Positions 14,806-27,159 of a stretch of 64,000 nt of DNA are shown one piece after another. The stretch is taken from positions 62,001 to 126,000 of the forward strand of contig JBAMDO010000063.1 of the NCBI GenBank assembly GCA_037074765.1, read 5' to 3'. Both the position numbers and the translations under genes were made by a program. Each line of letters starts with the position of its first letter. Positions within the stretch are counted from its first letter, which is position 1. The DNA is from Mansonella perstans (taxonomy: Eukaryota; Nematoda; Chromadorea; Rhabditida; Onchocercidae). The notes under the pieces were generated by a model. The model saw only the letters and a program-made list of their open reading frames with translations, had not been told where the DNA came from and did no database searches.

Positions 14806-17800
14806 GACATATATATACATATAAATACACAGACATACACATACACATGTACATACATACATAGTTTCAACATCAAGAATTCTCTGTGACACAAACAGTG
14901 CAATGTTAGATTATCATAGCAAAAATAATCATTAATATGATTGATGGATGTTATGTTATGTATTCATATGATCGCTTGATCGTTGCATAATTACGATTGA
15001 TTAACTATGGTTTAAATCTGTGAATGAAGATAAAGTGAAAAACTAATGCGACAATGTGACAATTCAATGTGCTGTAACAAAATAAAGTTATATTTACTGT
15101 CTAAAGAATAATTTTTCGTTGTACTAAATGCTGTCACAAACAGTTTGCAAATGTTAGAAGAGAGCGCAAAAGAGAGGAAATGATTATTCAGTGAGCCGCC
15201 AACATTCTAATTAATTTTTGTTAAAATAATATTTATTATACTGATGTTAATAAAAGTTTTAACTTCTTTTAAAAACAATATTTGAATTTTTAAAAAGTAC
15301 AAATTGTATGTATAACATGCCAAGAGAATGAAAATAATGCTATTAAAAAATGCGAAAAGTGTCCAACTGTCCAAATAGAAAATTAGAAATATTCATTCTA
15401 CTACTATCATTTGAACTATGAGAAATGTCAAAACGACAATAAACTATAATGCAAATCATTAGCTCAGCCTTAAATAAATGCTTTACAAAAAAGATAAAGC
15501 TGTGGAAGACGAAAAAAAACCACTCCAAAATTATTTCTGATAAAACTCTAGCATGAGGAGTAACAACTAGACTGGATAAATGTTGATAGGTGTGTGTAAC
15601 AGGAAAGAGTAATGGAAGTAAGGACAGGGAAAGAATACTTGGAAATAGAGAAAATTAGTCTTCCTGAGAAGAAATTGTGAAAGTAGCGAAATGGCATCAA
15701 GATATAAGAACGGCTAGAAAATGCGATGGATCCTAGAAGGAAAAATGAATTTAAACTACCATATCATTGCGCAGTTCCGCAAAGTACGAAGTTCCACCGG
15801 AAAGCAATCCGGAAGGAACAATGCTTAAACGGCCAATGGGAAATTTCAAATATATATATGTTTATAGAAAGATATCTGCAGGAAAATGATGAATAGATGC
15901 AGATGACCGACGTATGAGATATTATGATAGTTGTCGTCGTATGTCCCATCCTATCCTAAGTGCTATTTCGCCATCAGACACAGACAGTCAGCTCAGCTAC
16001 AGGTCACTATAGTTATAGATAGATAATCAGCTCAGCTATAGGCCACTATAGTTATAGATAGATAATCAGCTCAGTTACAGGTCACTATAGTTATAGACAG
16101 ACAATCATTGGGAGATTAAATCATTCCATCCATCCGTCATATATTTGTCTAGAAATGGAAAAAGTCTTCTCCCTCTACTTTTATGATAGGATTGATGTAA
16201 AGGTTACAAGAAACAACAGGAGATTCTCTGATCACAGGAATATAGGAAGCAAACCTATCTATGATAATGTGGGGTCCGTCTGTGTGACGGAGTGTGCGTC
16301 TGTGTGACGAACCACGACGACCTTATTGATTCGATGAAAATGTGCATCACCGTTGACTCTGGCTGGCCCAGTGCCACATAAATGAATTCTCTCGCACCCA
16401 CCCCGCTGCTAATCTACCTACTACCGCACACCCTAAACTTCAAATTTCCTTTTTCCAAATCGATCGATTTCTTTTGCAGTAGAAATAATCTGTCTGACAT
16501 GTCTAGACCACTCCACTTCATTCCACTCTGCTACTGCTACTGCTGCTGCTGCTATACAATATCGTCTCTGCTTCTTTTTGTTGCATACATCAATCGTCTC
16601 CACAAGCATTCATCTATCTTCATATTTTCACATTTACAACAAAAGTTTTTTTCCCCAAAATTCTCAAATAACCTAAACTCCGAAACTAGCATCGATACGT
16701 GTATATATCTCATCAAATGTGAAAGTCGTTTCATCGAGCACTGTGAGTTTATATAGCAGCCTTCCCGAACCCTGAATGATTTAATGAAAACAGACAGCTT
16801 TCAAGTTCGCACATTCTATAAACAAAAGTGCAAATTCGTATACTAGTACACTTGCTTGCACGTACTTGCACAGTGTAAGCTCACATTTAAATAATTCGTA
16901 TACTAACTAGTACACTTGCTTGCACGTACTTGCACAGTGTAAGCTCACATTTAAATAATTCGTATACTAACTAGTACACTTGCTTGCACGTACTTGCACA
17001 GTGTAAGCTCACATTTAAATAATTCGTATACTAACTAGTACACTTGCTTGCACGTACTTGCACAATGCAAGCTCACAATTTAAATCAAACATACCAGCAG
17101 CGCTTTATTCATGCTCACATACATTTTTATAAAAATAGTACGTTACAAGCAATCAGATCATCAAAAAATGCATCCTTTTGATCTTTGTAAAAAATCTTCT
17201 GTATTTTAAACAACTACGTGTTATAGAAAACCATTTAGTCTTCCTCTGAGAATTCTCAGTATTCAATTATTTCGAAGCACACATAACTCTATCTAGATAT
17301 CTTCTGTTACATTTAAGCATATTAAATTCCCAATAATTAATTAATCAAGTTCCTCTCATGAAAACCATTATTGAGAAGAATGGATACAAAACAGATCAAA
17401 ATCATCCTTCTACTATGATAACAACAATCTCCTATGCGCTATAGCAAATATTTTTCAAGTACCAAACTAATGCAAATAAAACCAGCAGACTACTACAGCT
17501 GCAAACAACTAACTAACTGTGGCAGTTTGTAGTGTAAAAATTTTAGTATATGAACTTTTCCTTTAAAATTCAAAAAAAGTTTCTTTAAAATAAACTAAAA
17601 CTATCTATCATTCAATCTCTAGATGCACATGTTGTATCTATCGACCGATGCATTATATCAATATGACTGAAAAAGTTTCAAACATATATGGAAATTTCAA
17701 ATTCGGACGAGATTAATTTCTAGTTACAAGAAGAATAAATTATTGAAAAAAGTTGAAACATACGCATGGAAATTCCAATTCTAGAGGGGATTTTATAATA

Positions 17801-20800
17801 CTTTCTAGTTAGAGGAAGAACAAATTCAAAAAAGTTGAAACATGTGTCGAAATTTCAATTCAGATAGGATTATAAAACTTCTCTAGTTAGAATACAGGAA
17901 ATTTCAATTCGGACAGGATTTTATAAAACTTTTCTAATTAGAGGAGGAATAAATTATAGAGCACTTATACAAATCACACATATTCATCGCTAAAACTCCT
18001 ATGCGTGTTACACTGCATCCTTTCTTTTCTTGTTTTTTCAAATAAATGTTAAAATGATGTTATTCAATACGATATGTCCGTGCTTAAAGTATCATCGATA
18101 AGGGAACGTTATAACAACGTTCATTAAAATTTTCCAATTTTATAGCATTTGAAAAAATACAAAAAATAATTATTATTATCATTTCATTATCATTATTATT
18201 ATTTTTATTTCATCATTATTCTTGTTTTTCGAACTCTATTTTGTTATTTCTTCTTTTATTCGAAAAAATGTGTTCGTCTAAAGCTAATTAATTTGAGTGA
18301 GCAAGCGAAATCAATAAAATAAAGTATGCTGGCTGCAAATAATAATGATGTTTAGCTTGAAGTACGGAAAAGTATACTGAGAGATTTGTATGCTCAAAAT
18401 TAACATTTAAGCTTAACAACAGCTAGCAGCTTAATAAACATCAAGCAGATAGACGGATAAATTAGGTATAAAATGCAATTACTTGTGCTGTTTGTTATCT
18501 AGCTACAAAACTTATGTCTATAGAATATTTATATAAATCAGGCTGAAATGTTGTTTGATACTGTAATTCCAAATATGACTAAAAAGAAAGCACATATCAT
18601 ACTGAATCGTTTGAATAACAGGAACAGATACATCGAAAGGATTTTCACACTGCAATTTAAGCAACAAGTCTGCTTAATTCCTTAATGAGATTAATATCAC
18701 CAGTTTTTTTTTTTCAAATTAAATTCCACCACCAACCAATTCAGTTCGATGACTAATTTGAAAACATAAAATTAGGTTAGCATTCGGAAATACAAAAACG
18801 GTTATTGTATAAAAAAAGCAAGTTTGGTTTTGGAATAATATCAGCTTGCAGCAACACACACACAACGCAACAACATTCTTACCAATAGTCTTCCTCAGCG
18901 TATTCCTCACTGACGGTAGCGGTAGCACATTCAGGACTGTATATAAGTGCCGCCGATGCCGCAATACATGATGATAACGGTTGTGCTGCACAACCCAACA
19001 AAGATACAGGTGTTAATGTTCGTGCGGTCTTTGTTGAGACATTTTCAGTCGTTGAAGTTGGAACATGAGGATCGATGAGGATCCCGTAAGATGATGATGA
19101 TGATGGGTTGCTGTGTTGTTCTTTTATTATCTGCGGTTTGGTGGCTCGGAAGCTCGGACCTCTCCTGCTAGAGAGCATTTTAATTATACTTTTAAATGAA
19201 CTTGCTACTTCATGTGTTATATATTTGTTGTTGATATGTCGTCCCGAGACACACTTGCAATTGGAGTGAATAACCAACCCTTCCTCTCCAATTATAATAT
19301 TGCATGTCGAACTTATTTGCTATCTATAATAGGGGCCAAGAGAACACGAAAATGATAACACGGCTGAATGAATAAAACAACCCAACTGTTATGTGAACAG
19401 ATCAATGAAAACAGAAATGCATTAATTAGACTGCGCTATTAATCTCGTAACAACAATGAAATCTTAGCAACCAACAAGCATGGAATGGACTAACAAATAA
19501 GATATATTTGTAGTTATAAAACTAATTCAGCAAAAATTGCCAGAAAAAGTTACATACTTTGAAAAAAATGAATGTATGTTTAAGGCAAGTCCAAGTTTTC
19601 CCAACTATTAATTGGGAAAAACGCAAAAAATGATAACCTCAAAAAAAAAAATTGTCGATTCAAAAAAGTTATTGACGGTTCAGCAGTTTTTTTTTTTAAA
19701 GAACATAAACATTACAGGTCACTCCCATATGCAGGGAACTCATAATAAGCTTTATCCACATCCTTGTCTCATCAAGAAACACAAGAGTTCCATTTTCGAA
19801 ACTTTTTTGTGCAAATTAGCACTTTCATAAAAAACATCGAAGCACAAAATTTTGCAAAGGATGCCCCTGCTAATTAAAATAAGAATAATGGGATGAGATT
19901 ACCTCTCTATTCACAATTGAAAATATTTTTTTTGAAAGTTTTTGATCCAAAGATTATTTTGTTTATTTAAAATCAAATCAAAGTGCAAAAAAGATTTCTT
20001 TAAAAACCTGTTTTTTTGTGGATGATCACTCTTGCTACTCGGTCCAGTATTCCCGCCGCGTCTTCCCTGCCCTTCACGTCCCGCATAATCTACATCAATG
20101 TCCAATTTCTTCCATGCTTTGCCGCCACTCTTACTTTTTCCTCCATTCCCATTACTTTCATTCTCTTTATCCTTATCTTGTTTCGCATCCTGAAGTATTA
20201 TTTCCAGCTATCGATAAGCTTCACATTGAAACCAAGATCTTTTAGGAACTTGTGAATAACAAAAGTGCAGTAGTTTAAAAATAACACAAAATGATCAGTG
20301 CAATCACTGCCAGGAACCAGGATAGTTGATTTACATCCAGAATATTTTCTGTTTAAAACAAAAATCTATTTTTAGAGATAGTCAGTTAACGTAAAGAGGA
20401 TATAAATTTGAAAAATACTGTACTTCATTTAAAAAGTAAAACATAACATACTGGTGGTTCTGAATTATCACTGACTTTTCCCACTTCATGACTGGCGGCA
20501 CCTCCTTTCGTATTCGTAATAGTACTTATGGGGCTGTCCAGTTTCAGTTCTTCATTGACGGCTTCATTCAATGATGGCCAAGCTTTTTCATCTACATTTG
20601 TTCCCTTAAAAAAACATAAGGTATGATTGAAATCCACCAAACACAGACAATACATACAGAAAGAATGAAATGTAAACAGTCAACAAGTCAAGTTGCTGAC
20701 TTTAATGTCTCAATCCTACGTTAGCAATGATCTCACAATCCTACGACAATGCAGAACGATCTATGTTAGCAAATGAAATTCATTTCTAAAAACCCCCCCT

Positions 20801-23439
20801 ATACATAAGGAAGCTGTTTCTTTCTAGAAACAACATATGATGCTCTGTAAGTCAGAAATAGCATATGCCTAAAAACTCGAGTATTAATAATCTAGAACCA
20901 AATTAGAGACTGCATTTACTGCAGTCTCTAATTTTTACAGGAAGGCACCACTCCCGTAATTCAAAAGCAATTAATTATATTAAAGGACTACCTCATATCC
21001 ACTTATAAAATGATGAATACAGCAAATAATTTTCGTATTATAAGAAATATTTCGAAAAACTATAAGCAAAAAATGAAAAAGTATTAGTAACATGCTTAAT
21101 GTGTGTTAGCTTTTACCTACGAGGTGATAGTTGTCTGAATGGCAGCAAGCTTAATCAGTTCGCATTCGCCATTAGAATAGAATACATGCCCAACCACATT
21201 GCCAGCATAAATTGGCTAACTGTTAAAAAAACATGCATTGTAGGGATCATTAAATTTTCAACCTAATTACTAATAAAAAAACATGCATTTGTAAAAATTA
21301 AATGTTCAGCCTAATTAATTGCCAATAACTTAATAAATATGAAAGAAAAGGGAAGCAGCAGAAAAAAGAATATAGGGTGAAGGATGGCGAAAAGTTGAAA
21401 TACAACGATTCATGCTATTTGCGATATGCAAAGGGCACGTACTTCGGCATCAAGCTGCTCGCCCTGTTTTGTTTGACCAGAATGAGAAGGCTTCATCAGT
21501 TTTTTCGAACTATTTCCACTTGTAGACGTTAGCATTTCTTGCGCCACTAACTGAATAAACGACACTAGTAATAAGAATTTCACAAAATCCACTTTATTAG
21601 TATTAAAATATCAAATAGGCAAGCATAGTGAACTAAACGTGGAGATCGGTATCAGGTGCCGTAATTACCAATCAGTAAGAGATAAAGTACAAGAGATTAT
21701 CAAGTCAGAATATACTTTGATCAAATATTTGACATTACAAAAAAAAAGACATTGAAAAAACGCAGAAATTCCATCAAATTTTCTTCTTTCAATTTAATTT
21801 ATTTCAATTCGTTATTATAAGTGAAGCCGACATTTGTCTATCTCAAATACCCGCTTTGCTCAAACATACATGCTCATTAGTGTATTGTGTACCGATCGAA
21901 ACTAAATGAGTAAATCTAGGAAAAAATTAATCTCCCTAATCAATAACATAGTCTAAATTTTTGAAGTTTATTGAGTTCCAACAGGATTGCGCAAGTCATT
22001 ATGACATATCGATTATGTTTGTGTATCTCAACATCAAACGGATGATTAATTTAAAAATTAAGCCTACTGAATCCCTATTAAAACTAACCTTAATAATACT
22101 ATCCACATCAGTCTCCATCATTTTCGAAGGTAGCGATATTTCTTGTAAGCTAGATTCTTCTTTTGTAGAAGATATCTGAGAATTCAAAACGCTACTACCT
22201 TCTTCCTTTGATTCTTTTGTTTCTAAAAAGCGCAAACTTTACACAAATGTGCATCACGCGATCAGAAAACAGACACAATAATTATTAATGCTTCAAATAT
22301 TACGGTTCTCGTTTTGAAATAAATGGTGAGAAAAAACAGAGATAGCAAATACATCAAAGTAAAAATATTAAAGCAATAAAATTGGATTTTGTGAAATTTT
22401 GTAATATTTTAAAAGATGATAAAAAACTGCTCAACTGTTTGCTAATTATACTAATTACATACTAATCACAACGTATATTAATTATTACACTACCAATTTG
22501 CAAAAGCAATAAAGTTTAGAAATTTACAACTATTAACATCAAACTCAACGCAAAATGTTTTCTCACAGAAAGCGCCTATAAATAAAAAGAATTTGGCTTA
22601 CCTGTTGTGGACTGTTTGAACCAAGCGTTCACAGCTGGAATTGGAGCGGGACCTAGTACTACTTCAGGCTGCTGCTGTTCCGTACGTGCCTCACTTTCTT
22701 CTTTAACTGCCGATAATACGTTATCATCCTAAAAAATACCATTCTGCTGCACATGTTTGCAACATAAATGCTAGTTTAATTTGTTACTGCAGCTTTCTTC
22801 ATTTGTAAGTATTACTTTCGAAGCTTGGGAATAAATTCGTGGTTATACGAAATTTCATTAAATCCAATTTAATTACACACATGTAATGCAAGACAAGCTC
22901 TTGTCTTGCCATCTGAAGTTATTTTAACAGAAAAATAAAAGACCATTACTGTCTATTACTATGAACTATGAAATCACTATGAAATCTATAGAAAAAGTAA
23001 ACCGAATAACATTTTACAAAATAACCTTCCGTGATCGGTCACTTTTAGCACGCGGTTTGTTACGCCGTTGAATTTGTTGATGATACTGACTTGGTTGTTG
23101 GTGTGATCCAAACTGTGCGGAACGTTGAACATGATGAGCATTACCGTCTAAATCCGACACTTTTCCTTCCTCAGTAAATCGTTGTTGATGTAAACCGTCT
23201 TTATTCTTACCAGAGGAAGTTGGAACGGACAGCGCAGCTAAACCACAAGAATCTCCTCCTAGGATGATACTATTCGTATGACTTGCTGATTCCACAGTAT
23301 TGATGCTTACATCTGTGAATTCACTGCCCAATGCCATTGCATTAGCAGTAGTAGCAATAGTAGTAGTAGTAGTAGTAGCACTAGTAGTAGTAGTAGTGGT
23401 AGTAGTAGCAGTAGTAGTATTAGTATTAGTAGTAGTAGC

Positions 23440-23477
<38 letters not shown>

Positions 23478-23643
23478 CAATAGTGCTAGTGGTAGTAGTA
23501 CTAGTAGTTGAAGTAGCTGTAATAGCAGTTGAAGGAACCGCGGCAATAATAGAAGCTTGCGTTATCGTAACATTTCCAGTGCCAGTAGTACTATTCGTAC
23601 CCGATACAATCCGAGCAAATGTTAACTGCGGCTTATTCGCCAT
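7143..23643 (-). CDS. larp-1: La-related protein 1 (LARP1)
   Basis: RNA- and cap-binding regulator of TOP mRNA translation, cytoplasmic. Nineteen exons join in frame to 1588 codons: 23026-23643, 22602-22728, 22089-22222, 21443-21550, 20452-20604, 20008-20189, 18883-19164, 11010-11999, 10590-10782, 9874-10377, 9562-9743, 9201-9456, 8914-9105, 8802-8873, 8486-8679, 8296-8392, 7762-7937, 7425-7665 and 7143-7208. Residues about 40-92 are a threonine tract and about 560-575 an alanine tract. The La motif is at about 862-928 ([18 protein letters not shown]-like LRRKM). The C-terminal DM15 cap-binding repeats occupy about 1400-1567 ([43 protein letters not shown]). Exon 16 uses the acceptor giving a gapless DM15 alignment. 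Intron 14 appears to use a GC donor. The start follows a possible leader acceptor at 23669. Confidence 0.96.
14580..14860. repeat. (GA)n and (CA)n/(TA)n microsatellites
   Basis: A GAGAGA run at 14585-14622 and a CACACA run with CATA variants at 14770-14860, within LARP1 intron 7. The short histidine/threonine-rich open frames across them are by-products. Confidence 0.9.
15989..16107. repeat. 39-bp tandem repeat, three copies
   Basis: The unit begins CAGCTCAG and ends in a TATAGATAGATAAT stretch; starts are at 15989, 16028 and 16067, so the period is exactly 39. It lies in LARP1 intron 7. Confidence 0.85.
16834..17086. repeat. 64-bp tandem repeat, four copies
   Basis: The unit begins ATTCGTATACTA and contains CTTGCTTGCACGTACTTGCA. 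Starts are at 16834, 16894, 16958 and 17022; the first copy lacks four bases. The later copies are nearly identical, so the expansion is recent. It lies in LARP1 intron 7. Confidence 0.9.
17685..17955. repeat. Diverged tandem repeat in LARP1 intron 7
   Basis: Three to four diverged copies of a block containing AAAGTTGAAACAT, GAAATTTCAATTC and CTAGTTAGAGGAAGAA-like segments, spaced roughly 60-100 bases. No coding potential is seen. Confidence 0.6.
20900..20934. repeat. Perfect 15-bp inverted repeat (hairpin)
   Basis: AAATTAGAGACTGCA at 20900-20914 is followed by a 5-base loop and its exact reverse complement at 20920-20934. It sits in the LARP1 intron between exons 4 and 5. It could fold in the pre-mRNA or be the remnant of a small inverted-repeat element. 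Confidence 0.85.
22889..22910. repeat. 10-bp near-palindrome
   Basis: GCAAGACAAG and CTTGTCTTGC are separated by two bases in LARP1 intron 1. It is shorter than the 20900 hairpin, and a chance origin is possible. Confidence 0.7.
23340..23500. repeat. Trinucleotide repeat coding the LARP1 threonine tract
   Basis: An imperfect (AGT)n run on the plus strand reads as (ACT)n on the coding strand and gives a long threonine run broken by Ala, Ser, Ile and Asn in LARP1 exon 1. The tract is open in several frames, which explains the shadow valine- and leucine-rich frames. Copy number is likely variable between individuals. Confidence 0.9.
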
Positions 23644-24532
23644 AAAAAAAATTCGAGGGGATAGTTCGCTGAGAAAGACTTCAAACCTAAATCTGTAATC
23701 GAAAAAATGAATAACATGAAAATCTACTCACTAAAAAACAATTTTAACGCCTTCATCGACTTACTCTTTTCATATACTTCACTTCACCTTTATTCCTCTT
23801 TCCTTTTCTTTCGCATGCCACACGTCACAAATAAAATATCCAAAAACAGTAATCATCCTTTTACAGTAAACATCCAAATGATCGTACAAAAAGGTCCAAT
23901 TTAAAAAACTGTACCCTTCCTTTTGCATCATTACAATAACAAAATTATACCATTTGATATTTTTATTTCGTGAAAATGCAAATTGTCATCACTAATTGTC
24001 ATTAATCGCTTCTATACTGCCATAAATGTTTAAATATTATTTCTCTTAGTATACTCAAACAACAAAAAATACTATTCTAATAATTTCTTCTAAGAAATGA
24101 TGCTATAAATAAATAGAAATTTAAATAATATAAATAGGAAAATAAAGGAAATAGGCGAAGGAAAGTTTTCTACATCATTTATTGAAGAACAGTGCAAATA
24201 AGCGATTACTTTCTACGTTAAGCTATTCAGTTAGCGATAATTATTTACCAAGCAATACCGCTCTTACATACATAGCAAATACTTGCATGTAATGCAAATT
24301 ACAATACGAACTGAAACAGCGGGATGGTCCGGATTTTGCAAGCAATTGGGGGTCCGAGTATGACACAACAAACAGCAAAAATTTCAACAAAAACAATCAG
24401 TTAGTTATCTCACACTCTTCAACTTTTCTCTATATCTCCTTAGCCTTTTCTCATTCTTTTCTCTAATTTTCTCTTTCTAACTTTTCTTCCTTTCGATGTC
24501 CTTGCCCACCATCCGTTTCCGTTCATCATATT

Positions 24533-24672
24533 TATATATATACGATATTAATTAGTGTAACCAAGTTTAAAATTGAAACGTACGCCACGCAGATTCTCTG
24601 TATATATATATATACGACATTAATTAGTGTAACCAAGTTTAAAACTGAAACGTACACAACGTAAATTCTCTG
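24533..24672. repeat. About 68-bp direct duplication
   Basis: Two copies of a block with ATATACGA, TATTAATTAGTGTAACCAAG and GAAACGTAC, starting near 24533 and 24601. The copies differ at few positions. Confidence 0.8.
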
Positions 24673-25119
24673 CTTCATCTTATAACTGCACTAGATGCCA
24701 CGTAGATTCTCTACTTCGTCTCATGACTATACTAAATGACTAACGTAATTTCCACGTAACTGCAAACGAACAGAAATGGAAAATTATAAAATCTTATGAA
24801 TGGACAGTCAACATAGGAGAATGAATGAAAGTAAATAGAAGTATGTGTCTATCAGATCGAATCTATAACGTGACATTAACGTTATTAACGTAAACATCCT
24901 AAGTGCGTCTAATCTCTTGCAATATCCCAACATAGGCCTCATCCCTTACTGTTCATCATTATGCATTCAGCAATCCTTTCCTATTCTTTGCGTCCATGAA
25001 GATGAGTCTGCACATTGTGCTACATCCTGGCGCATTTCACGTCTGCACAATGTGCTACATCCTGGCACATTTCCCGTGCGTATGCACACCTATTCTTCCT
25101 GTTTTAGAATCTCTGAAAA

Positions 25120-25560
25120 CCTACACATGCATATATACATACACGTACATACGTGTGTATACACACACACACACGTATATATGTAAATACACTTACATAT
25201 GCACACACACACACAATTAGAAAATATGCTCCGCAATCCAACAACACACACACAGCTCTATCTCTCTCTGCATTTCCATACCTACATTGCACACACACAC
25301 ACACATACACATACACACAATGTACACACATACACATACACATACACACACACATACACATACACGTACACACACAAACATACATGCATACATATTACAG
25401 ATACACACCTATACCACTACATCACATACGACACATACAAGTATCGTACTCATAACATACATCACAGACATTGACATACAGTTATACACATACATAACAG
25501 TAACATACAAATGCATTACAGACATACACCACATACATACACATACACACGCACACGACG
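25120..25560. repeat. Long (CA)n/(CATA)n microsatellite cluster
   Basis: About 440 bases of CACACA, CATACA and TACACA runs with interruptions, upstream of LARP1. The many histidine/threonine- and cysteine/valine-rich open frames on both strands are repeat artefacts. Confidence 0.95.
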
Positions 25561-26459
25561 TGTAATAAATGACGCACATATTCGAAGACACTTGTAGAGG
25601 GAATACAAACTATACAATTTTCAGCTGCAACAGATCACTGACATTTCGGCAATTTGCCAAAATGTTACGATAAATGGGCCAGATACGGAATTTTATGGCT
25701 CGTAAGAGTGGTTGGCATAGTGGGAGAGGGTTTTGAGACGGAAGTGGACCAAAAATTTTTTGTAAAGACTTTATTTGTTCTATTTGCAAACGGTACGGTA
25801 GATGAACCAGGTATAGAATTTTACGGCTTAGACGTGATCAGATTACGTAACCACGTAATCAGTGCAATCAGCTAACGTAACATTAGGGACGGAAGTACTG
25901 CGCACTAATTTTGCTCTGAAAATCTTGGGAATCATAAAAACTGAGCTATTTGTTCTATTTGCAGACATTTGAAGGAGGAATTCTACAAACCTCAACTAAA
26001 TTTTGTGGTCGTAAAAATCTCAACAAACCCTGTAGTCTTACAAATTTCAACAAAATCTTGTAGTAATTCAACAATACTGTAAAATTTACAATGGAATTCA
26101 TCCACTACGCAACAGCTAGCATTTATGATGATAATATCCTGAATAATTAATCAACAGTAGCCGTTGTTTCTGGCTCGCATTGACCTGCTATTACTATGGA
26201 ACCACTAGCTGCTCAGAAAGATGACTCAAAGAATAACTAGACAGAGACAACCATACACTAATATACCGTAGTTATTCATGTAACTAAGATAATCATTCGC
26301 CAATAAAAAAATTATCATTTATCATATAATTATCAATCACAAATTCTGTCATCGGTCTCAACTAGCTGTAGAGCATTCAGTTTCTCTTTCAAGGAGCTAT
26401 CGATTTTCAAAGCGAAATATTGCAAAAAAATTGCATCGAAATGGAGATTAAATGAGAGC

Positions 26460-26789
26460 ATGAAGTTAATTAGAATTAACTTATTAGTATTAATCATACT
26501 TGCGTCAGGTAACCTTCCGAAGGCTTGTACTTACTGTTGCAGTGGCGTAAGAGACGAAACACTTTTGTTTTTGATTACCATCATTATTTGATAAAATATA
26601 AACTATCAATGATCATGTATGTATTGGAATTTGATTGAATCAATAATTCGTACGTCTTGAAATTATATCTAATTTATCGACCTAATCGAAAAAAAAAAAT
26701 GATTATCAGGATCTCTGATTGAATTAGCTAATCAAAAAGCATATTATGAAAATGTTCAGTACAGCTTTGGTAAAATTGTGCTTTTTTAA
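26460..26789 (+). CDS. Possible 42-residue secreted peptide
   Basis: Exon 1 (26460-26508) encodes a classic signal-peptide core (MKLIRINLLVLIILASG) and ends at a CAG|GTAACC donor in phase 1. Exon 2 (26710-26789) starts after TTATCAG, keeps the frame and reads SLIELANQKAYYENVQYSFG before KIVLF and a stop. The two exons total 43 codons with the stop. If the intron is retained, the same signal peptide runs into a different 27-residue tail with three cysteines. No family is recognised. It lies downstream of and convergent with BUB1. Small size and AT-rich context leave a real chance that this is accidental. Confidence 0.33.
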
Positions 26790-27159
26790 ACAGCATGAAT
26801 GAAATGAGGGAATCATATACAAGGTAAACTGGAACAACTCTTCTGTATCATGACATATTGAGTGATTGCAGCAACTAGGAGGAGAACTTATGAATAGTAT
26901 TTACTTGCTTATTTCATTTACTGATTCAGTTTTTACAAGATCTCTAATCTGGCGTGTTTCTCATAGCATTATGTCAATATGTTATCAAGAAAAATATAAA
27001 TTTAGGCTAAATTACAAACTATAGTTTTGCAGCGATTTAATATCGAATTAATTGGCACTGTAATTTAAAAATCAATAAGGGAATATTTTCTCTAAAACGC
27101 TGCTTGTCTCATTTCATCTTATTAAAAGAGGAGATTTCAAACAATCTAAAACAGTTGTT

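Larger units (their letters stand above)
12000..18882 (-). other. 6.9-kb intron 7 of LARP1
   Basis: The intron between LARP1 exons 7 (18883-19164) and 8 (11010-11999) joins phase 2 to phase 2, restoring the sequence EEDYW-YNKRDE. It holds (GA)n and (CA)n microsatellites, 39-bp and 64-bp minisatellites, a diverged repeat near 17690-17950, and no coding exon I can support. Its size is far above the other introns of the gene (about 50-1000 bases), so an internal promoter or nested non-coding gene is possible but not shown. Confidence 0.85.
23644..26459. other. Region upstream of LARP1
   Basis: The putative LARP1 promoter and 5' leader, with no gene supported. A possible trans-splice acceptor (TTTCTCAG on the minus strand) lies at 23669-23676. 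From 24533 a roughly 68-bp block is duplicated. Microsatellites fill 25120-25560. Around 25650-25960 a diverged duplication carries TTATTTGTTCTATTTGCA twice; the 73-codon open frame there has no recognisable domain. Confidence 0.6.

Noticed and set aside
23300..23698. 132-codon plus-strand valine-rich frame
   Set aside because: It is the antisense shadow of the LARP1 threonine repeat.
25100..25600. Several overlapping frames rich in His/Thr or Cys/Val
   Set aside because: They arise from the (CA)n microsatellite on both strands.
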